Shown in pieces: positions 58,946 to 64,000 of a stretch of 64,000 nt of DNA. Under the pieces are notes generated by a model that was not told the DNA's origin, ran no database searches, and saw only the letters and a list, made by a program, of their open reading frames with translations. A program made the position numbers and the translations under genes. The DNA comes from Sphingopyxis yananensis (lineage in GTDB: Bacteria > Pseudomonadota > Alphaproteobacteria > Sphingomonadales > Sphingomonadaceae), in the NCBI RefSeq assembly GCF_020687785.1, contig NZ_JAJEWI010000005.1:248001-312000 (forward strand). Direction: 5' to 3'. Each line of letters begins with the position of its first letter. Within the stretch, counting starts at the first letter, position 1.

Positions 58946-60715
58946 TTAATCTGCCCATGCCGCATCCTCGAGATGGAGTTCGGCGGTGGGGCGATTTCCC
59001 CAATCGTCGCGCTTGGCGCGGCCCGCCAGCCACAAGCGGCGATTCCCGCGTGTGGAGAGTAGGATTTGGCCCATTTCCGTTTCGGCGGCGCGAAAGGCGA
59101 TGGCTTTGAAGCGCGCACCATCTTCGCCGGAGACGATGAGGCGGAGATGATCGGTGCCGACGATGCCCGATTCGACAATGCGGACAGGGCCGGTGATGAC
59201 ACGCGGGGCGGGCCAGCCCGCGCCATAAGGGCCAGCGCTTTCGATGGCGTCGCACCATGTCGGGCTGATGCCGCGCGGAGCGAGGACGGCGTCGATTAAC
59301 AATGCGCGGCCTTGGTTGGCGCGTTCGACATCACCGGCCAAGCGCTCGTTAAAAAAGGCACCCAAGGCGTCGATCTTGTCGGCTTGCACCGTCAATCCCG
59401 CCGCCATGGCGTGACCGCCGCCTGCCACCAGCAAACCCATTTCCTTGGCCGCCAAAATGGCCGCCCCCAAATCGACCCCGTTAATCGAGCGGCCAGAGCC
59501 TTTGCCGATGCCGTCTTCGTCCACCGCGATGACGATGGCGGGGCGTTTTAATTTTTCTTTGAGGCGGCCTGCGACGATGCCGATGACGCCGGGGTGCCAG
59601 CCTTGGCCGGACACCAGCGCCACGGGGGCGTTGGCGGTGGCGGCGCTGGCGGTCATCGCTTCGTCGAGGACGCCCGCTTCGATGGCGCGCCGTTCTTCGT
59701 TGAGGCGGTTGAGTTCTTGGGAAATTTCGGCCGCTTCATCGGGGTCGTTGGTGGTGAGCAGACGCACGCCAAGGTCGGATTTTCCGACACGTCCGCCCGC
59801 ATTGATGCGTGGGCCCAATGCAAAGCCCATGTCGCTGGCGGTCGGCGGCTTGGTGAGGCGGGCAGCGTCCATCAGGGCGGACAGGCCGATATTGCCGCGC
59901 CGTGCCATGATTTTCAGCCCTTGGGTGACCAGCGCGCGGTTAAAGCCCGTGAGGCGGGCGACATCGGCGACCGTGCCCAAGGCGACGAGGTCGAGCAGGT
60001 CCATTAAGACGGGTTCGGGGCGGTTGGCGAAATGGCCGCGCCCGCGAAGCGTCCGCAAAATTGCCGCGCCCAAGAGGAAGGCCACGCCGACAGCCGCCAA
60101 ATTGCCGTGGGAGGCGGCCTCGGCATCTTCGTCGAGGCGGTTGGGGTTGACCACCGCAAAGGCGGCGGGCAGCGTTGTGGCGCATTGATGATGGTCGACA
60201 ATGATCACCTCGATGCCCGCCGCATTGGCTTGGTCGATGGCGTCAAAGGCTTGGGCCCCGCAATCGACGGTGACGATCAGGCGCGATCCCGCTTCGCCAA
60301 TTTTGACCAAGGCGGGGCCGGAGGGGCCATAGCCTTCCATCAAACGGTCAGGGATATAGGCAGAAGCTGGAACATCAAGGCTGCGCAGCAGGCGCACGAG
60401 CAGAGCGGCGGAGGTCGCACCATCGACGTCATAATCGCCGAAAATGGTGATGGCTTCGCCCGCTTCGATGGCGTTTGCGATGCGTTCGGCGGCGCTGTCC
60501 ATGTCGCGGAAGATAGAGGGGTTGGGCATGAAGCTGCGCAGGGCGGGAGCGCGTTGGCGATCAAGATCGTCGCGGGCGACGCCGCGGGCCAGCAGCAATT
60601 GGGTGATCAGATCATCGGGGGCCAGATTTTCGGATGCCATATCGGCGCTGCTGCGCCGCCAATTCCATGCTTGACCCGACAGGCTGTGGGTGATGCCCAG
60701 CACATTTTCATTCAT
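58946..60715 (-). CDS. recJ: Single-stranded-DNA-specific exonuclease RecJ
   Basis: 589 residues. The DHH-phosphoesterase core is visible: AITIFGDYDVDGATSAALL near 88, VTVDCGAQA, VIIVDHHQC (DHH) near 172 and ALGTVADVARL; the DHHA1 domain has GKGSGRSINGVDLGAAI and AGGGHAMAAGL near 465; the C-terminal OB-like domain binds ssDNA. RecJ degrades ssDNA 5' to 3' in recombination and mismatch repair. Its ATG overlaps the stop of the ydbT-like gene (ATGA), so it is expressed from the ydbS-ydbT operon. Confidence 0.95.
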   Translation of the reverse strand: MNENVLGITHSLSGQAWNWRRSSADMASENLAPDDLITQLLLARGVARDDLDRQRAPALRSFMPNPSIFRDMDSAAERIANAIEAGEAITIFGDYDVDGATSAALLVRLLRSLDVPASAYIPDRLMEGYGPSGPALVKIGEAGSRLIVTVDCGAQAFDAIDQANAAGIEVIIVDHHQCATTLPAAFAVVNPNRLDEDAEAASHGNLAAVGVAFLLGAAILRTLRGRGHFANRPEPVLMDLLDLVALGTVADVARLTGFNRALVTQGLKIMARRGNIGLSALMDAARLTKPPTASDMGFALGPRINAGGRVGKSDLGVRLLTTNDPDEAAEISQELNRLNEERRAIEAGVLDEAMTASAATANAPVALVSGQGWHPGVIGIVAGRLKEKLKRPAIVIAVDEDGIGKGSGRSINGVDLGAAILAAKEMGLLVAGGGHAMAAGLTVQADKIDALGAFFNERLAGDVERANQGRALLIDAVLAPRGISPTWCDAIESAGPYGAGWPAPRVITGPVRIVESGIVGTDHLRLIVSGEDGARFKAIAFRAAETEMGQILLSTRGNRRLWLAGRAKRDDWGNRPTAELHLEDAAWAD

Positions 60716-62253
60716 AAACTTGGGTCCTGATTCAAAATCTTGGCGCGCAGGGCCATGGCATGGCTGCGCGATATGGCAGGGATGATGTCATCAGCATAGC
60801 GGCTGGAGCCGGGAATACCGAGTGCCAAAGTGGCAAGGCCCCAGTAGCGGCTGAGGCTGGTGTCGGAAATCGTGATGCTTTGGACAGAGGCAAAGGGAAT
60901 GATGGTGATGGACGGCGCGAATAGCCCGCGCCGAATGAGCAGCCAAGACCCTGTGACGCCATGCTGCCGCCGCTGGGCGGATAGGACGGCGAGGATAGCG
61001 ATGGCCAAGCCTGTCGCGAGGAGCGCCGCGCCATAAGGCGTGTGCGCCGGAAACAGCGCCGCGCCCGCCAGCATCAGCAGTAGCGCGAAGGCGCAGGCGG
61101 GCAGGGCCGAGGCGATATGGCTGCGCTGCCATATAACATCCGGCCAAGGCGGGCAGAGGTGGATGTGGCCCAGCACATGATCGACGGTGTCGGAGCGGGC
61201 GAAGGGGAGAGCTTGATGGCCGCCGCCATCGGCTGTGCCGCCGATATCCTGCGCAAGGCTGCGCAAATGCAATTCGTGCCAGCCGAGCTGATGTTTTAGC
61301 CATGAGGCGCGGATGGTGGCGCTTTGGATGCGGTCAATGGTGATCACGACATCGGTGCGGGTGGTGAGGCCGCGTGTGCGGCGGAGCGCCCGTTCGTCGC
61401 TGGTCAGGCGGTAATCCCAATCGCGAAAAATGGTGGAAAGGGTGCCAGTGAGCAGCATCAGCAACCCCAAGATGAGGGCGAGCCATAAAGCGATGGTGAT
61501 GGGGGCCATGCGCAGCCAATCGCCAAAGCCTGCGTCGGCCGTGAGGCGCGCCCATGTGCGGGGGTCGGAAATATCATAGCCAAAGGGCTGGATACGCTCT
61601 GCTGCGCCCAGCAGGGCGGCCAGAGCCGCGAGGAGGCCCAAGGATGGGCTGAGCAGGCCGGATAGCATCAAATGGTGACGGGATAGGGTGTAGAGGCTGT
61701 GCGGGGCGTCTGGGGTGTCTGTGGGGGCGGTGGACGCGGCGCTGTGTTGGGTGTCGGTATGGGTTTCGGTTGGGGTGGCGGCGCGATGTTGGTGTAGCGC
61801 GGCGCGCAGGGCCATGGCTTTGGGCATGGTGATGGCGTTGAGGCCGAGATCATCTTCGCCGCCGCCTGCGCCCGTTTCGACGCTGAGCTTGGCGACGCCG
61901 AACATGCGGGAGATGATATTTTGTTCGATGCTAATGTCTTGAATCTGGTCAAAACCGATGTGGCGTTGGTGGCGGGACAATAAGCCGTGGCGGGCGAACA
62001 GGGCGTCCGGCTGAACCGCATAAAGGGTGGTGGCCCAGCGCAAGAGGACGCGAAGGATGTGCAGCAGCGCGTAAGCGGCGATGGCCCATGGGATGTAACG
62101 GGCATGGCCGCTGAGGCCCAGCGCCGCGATGGCGGGGATAAGCTGGGTGAGGTTCTTCACCAGATCGAACAGGCCGAACAATAGCGCGCTGATATGTTGA
62201 CGCTGCCAGAGAAGGGGCGGCGCGGGGGTGGGGAGCGGGCTAATTGAAGTCAT
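60712..62253 (-). CDS. PH domain-containing membrane protein, YdbT type
   Basis: 513 residues with three bacterial PH (bPH2) units separated by pairs of membrane segments. The segments YAVQPDALFARHGLLSRHQRHIGFDQIQDISIEQN and LTSDERALRRTRGLTTRTDVVITIDRIQSATI show two of them. In other bacteria YdbS/YdbT-like pairs occur together and have no firm function. The ATG at 62253 overlaps the stop of the ydbS-like gene by four bases. The longer open frame upstream on the same strand is a shadow of that gene. Confidence 0.85.
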   Translation of the reverse strand: MTSISPLPTPAPPLLWQRQHISALLFGLFDLVKNLTQLIPAIAALGLSGHARYIPWAIAAYALLHILRVLLRWATTLYAVQPDALFARHGLLSRHQRHIGFDQIQDISIEQNIISRMFGVAKLSVETGAGGGEDDLGLNAITMPKAMALRAALHQHRAATPTETHTDTQHSAASTAPTDTPDAPHSLYTLSRHHLMLSGLLSPSLGLLAALAALLGAAERIQPFGYDISDPRTWARLTADAGFGDWLRMAPITIALWLALILGLLMLLTGTLSTIFRDWDYRLTSDERALRRTRGLTTRTDVVITIDRIQSATIRASWLKHQLGWHELHLRSLAQDIGGTADGGGHQALPFARSDTVDHVLGHIHLCPPWPDVIWQRSHIASALPACAFALLLMLAGAALFPAHTPYGAALLATGLAIAILAVLSAQRRQHGVTGSWLLIRRGLFAPSITIIPFASVQSITISDTSLSRYWGLATLALGIPGSSRYADDIIPAISRSHAMALRAKILNQDPSL

Positions 62254-62825
62254 GCTGGCTGGGGCCATTCCAGACCGGACTGGATGCGGCGGTGGATGGC
62301 GGCGCGCATCACATCGGCGTCTTGGGCGCTGAGGCCCGGAAGGGTGACGGCTTGGTTCATCATGCCAGAGGTGTTGATGGTCAGGCTGGCGAGGCCGAGG
62401 AAGCGTTCGAGGGGGCCTTGGCGCACATCGATATGCTGAACCCGCGCGAGGGGAATCAGCGTGTCGACGCGGAACAAATAGCCGCGCGTGATGCGCAGAT
62501 GGTCCGGCCCCATATGATAAGCGATATGGACGAGGCGGCGGTTGGGCAGGTGCCAGACGAGCAAGATTTTGGCGGCGAGCGCGATGCCGGTCAGGGTGAA
62601 CATGGGGAGCAGGGGATGCAGAATGTGGCGGGGCAGCAAGGCATATTCCGCCACCCCGCATAGCAGCACCAAGAGGAACAGCGGGATCGCCATTTGGGTG
62701 CGCAAGACCCAGATATAGCGCGGTTCGATGGGGGTGAGCGGAGCGGAATCGGCGGGGGTGTCCGCGTTTATGGTGCCTGCGACTGTGGTGCTGATGTCGG
62801 GGGATGAGGTGGGATCAAGGATCAT
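62250..62825 (-). CDS. PH domain-containing membrane protein, YdbS type
   Basis: 191 residues. Two membrane segments (AIPLFLLVLLCGVAEYALL and LPMFTLTGIALAAKILLVW) are followed by one bPH2 domain: AYHMGPDHLRITRGYLFRVDTLIPLARVQHIDVRQGPLER and FLGLASLTINTSG. The N-terminal 35 residues are polar and probably cytoplasmic. It is the first gene of the operon ydbS-like, ydbT-like, recJ. Confidence 0.87.
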   Translation of the reverse strand: MILDPTSSPDISTTVAGTINADTPADSAPLTPIEPRYIWVLRTQMAIPLFLLVLLCGVAEYALLPRHILHPLLPMFTLTGIALAAKILLVWHLPNRRLVHIAYHMGPDHLRITRGYLFRVDTLIPLARVQHIDVRQGPLERFLGLASLTINTSGMMNQAVTLPGLSAQDADVMRAAIHRRIQSGLEWPQPA

Positions 62826-62864
62826 CCCCCGACTATAGCGTTGTGGCGGCGTAGGGCCACCACC

Positions 62865-64000
62865 CTATGGCAAGACGATGTTGAACGGCGCGGATTGGGC
62901 GGGATGCAGTGCAAACCATGACAAAAAGGCCGCACGTTCGCCCGAAATGCTGATCGCCCCCGAAGCGATAAGGTCGGGGAATTTGGCCTGACCCAGCATG
63001 ATATCATCAAGCACCGCACGGTTGAGGGTGATGGTCGTGGTGGGGGCGGCGTCGCTGTGGCCATAGCGCGGGAATTCGACACCGTCGGCCACCGTGACGG
63101 CGATATGTTCACCTGTGTCGGGCAGGTTGAATTGGAAGGTTCCGCGCAATTTCGCGCCATTGACCGTATCAAAACGGGTGGCAAGCGAGTCGAAGAACAT
63201 GGCGGTGGGAACGGCGGCGATGAAGCTGCGGCTTTGGCCGTTGGCGCTGCCGCTGATGGCCGGTTGTTGGCGGCGCAATGTGGCCGCGCCGGACAGATAA
63301 TAGTTCCGCCATGCGCCGGATTCCGCCTGATAACCCAATTGATCATAGGCCGAGGCCAGCGCGTTGCGGGCGGCTTGGTTATCCGGCTGGGCAAAGGTGA
63401 GTTTGTTCAGCAGTTCCGCCGCCCAGCGGTAATCGCCTGCATCGAGCGCGGCTTGGCCCGCCGCCAGCAATTTGTCGGGGCCGCCCGCCAAGGCGACATA
63501 TTTGGGCGCGCTGGATTCGGGGGGAAGGGGATTGAAATTGGCGGGATTGCCGTCCCACCAGCCGAAATAGCGTTGATAAACGGCCTTCATATCATGGTTG
63601 AGGGTACCATAATAATCGCGGGTGGAAAATTCGCGGGCTTGCATAGGCCCTTCGGGGGTTTGATCGGCCAGTTCGTGCAAGGTTGCGCCCCGATTGGCGT
63701 GATACAGCGTGCGATCATGGACATAGCGATAGGCGTTGCGTTGGTCGGTCAGCCACTGGGAAATTTCGGACTGGCCCCACGTTGGCCAGTGATGGGACGC
63801 CATCGCCACTTCGGCCTTGCCGCCCCATTTCATCAGGGTCGCGTCGATGACTTTGGACCAATGCAGCGCATCGCGCACCAGCGCCCCGCGCAGGGTCAGG
63901 ACATTGTGCAAGGTGCGGGTGACGACTTCGGTGGTGTGCAGGGCTTTATAGGCCGGAATATAAAAAACAAATTCCGATGGGGCTTCGGTGCCGGCGGCGT
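62865..64000 (-). CDS. Alkyl sulfatase (metallo-beta-lactamase fold, SdsA1/YjcS type), 5' part outside window
   Basis: The gene enters from the right edge, so the N-terminal metallo-beta-lactamase domain is mostly missing. Visible are EFVFYIPAYKALHTTEVVTR and LHNVLTLRGALVRDALHWSK, then ASHHWPTWG with a conserved histidine pair, the dimerisation region (DYYGTLNHDMKAVYQRYFGWWDGNPANF), and the C-terminal SCP2-like domain with FDSLATRFDTVNGAK and PTTTITLNRAVLDDIMLG. The enzyme cleaves alkyl sulfates such as SDS to alcohol and sulfate by a zinc mechanism that needs no formylglycine. It is not part of the sulfatase operon elsewhere in the window. Confidence 0.9.
   Translation of the reverse strand, partial: AAGTEAPSEFVFYIPAYKALHTTEVVTRTLHNVLTLRGALVRDALHWSKVIDATLMKWGGKAEVAMASHHWPTWGQSEISQWLTDQRNAYRYVHDRTLYHANRGATLHELADQTPEGPMQAREFSTRDYYGTLNHDMKAVYQRYFGWWDGNPANFNPLPPESSAPKYVALAGGPDKLLAAGQAALDAGDYRWAAELLNKLTFAQPDNQAARNALASAYDQLGYQAESGAWRNYYLSGAATLRRQQPAISGSANGQSRSFIAAVPTAMFFDSLATRFDTVNGAKLRGTFQFNLPDTGEHIAVTVADGVEFPRYGHSDAAPTTTITLNRAVLDDIMLGQAKFPDLIASGAISISGERAAFLSWFALHPAQSAPFNIVLP

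Noticed and set aside
60712..62661. Longer frame of the ydbT-like gene reaching 62661
   Set aside because: The extra part overlaps the ydbS-like gene in another frame and is Pro/Arg/His rich. ATGA at 62253 is the natural start.
1..64000. CRISPR arrays, rRNA genes and complete insertion sequences
   Set aside because: I looked for regularly spaced direct repeats, rRNA motifs and transposase signatures and saw none. The two tRNA-Glu copies are a simple tandem pair and not an array.

Overview
The window is a chromosomal segment of an alphaproteobacterium, most likely a member of the Sphingomonadales. The evidence is indirect: TonB-dependent receptors of the sphingomonad/caulobacter type, a MucR-type regulator, a glnK-amtB pair behind a sigma-54 promoter, a short CHCC zinc-finger protein, and many catabolic short-chain dehydrogenases. 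No rRNA is present, so genus is not claimed.

Positions 1-17390 are mostly housekeeping and metabolic genes: a membrane SpeE-like protein (cut by the window edge), a TIGR01244-type phosphatase with a small membrane partner, a fatty acid hydroxylase/sterol desaturase-like protein, a GMC oxidoreductase, amtB and glnK, an exonuclease-endonuclease-phosphatase protein, DUF924, tldD, an ABC ATPase, nadB coupled to a GT22-like mannosyltransferase, a GlsB-like protein and an M20 amidohydrolase. A lone, A+T-rich TIR gene (17519-18793) interrupts this run. Its product fuses a TIR domain to a DUF3298/RsiV-like domain.

Positions 18868-37805 are catabolic: an acyl-CoA dehydrogenase, an M19 dipeptidase, and a tRNA-Gln followed by what looks like an integrase remnant. 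Next comes a four-gene operon (TonB receptor, sulfatase, formylglycine-generating enzyme, sulfatase) that carries uptake, hydrolysis and sulfatase maturation together. It is followed by two divergent sets of dehydrogenase genes with HxlR and TetR regulators, a pirin and a second TonB receptor. Positions 37861-42155 hold an Lrp regulator divergent from a leucine-dehydrogenase-like gene, a coupled ACT-like protein, mucR and a pentapeptide-repeat protein.

Positions 42353-58648 form a genomic island of about 16.3 kb integrated at the 3' end of a tRNA-Glu(TTC). An 18-bp piece of the tRNA is duplicated at the far end, a tyrosine integrase lies beside the intact tRNA, and matching arm-type sequences lie just inside both ends. 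The cargo is mainly defence. One six-gene, fully overlapping operon reads hsdM, hsdS, an Abi_C-like gene, hsdR, a YgjP/DUF45 metallopeptidase and a RES-domain gene. There are also higBA, a DUF488 gene, a coupled pair of a PD-(D/E)XK nuclease and an unknown protein, and unknown island genes. One palindrome, TGCAATTAATTGCA, occurs at three places in the island.

Positions 58780-64000 return to the core chromosome: a second tRNA-Glu copy, an overlapping ydbS-ydbT-recJ operon, and the C-terminal part of an alkyl sulfatase of the metallo-beta-lactamase fold.
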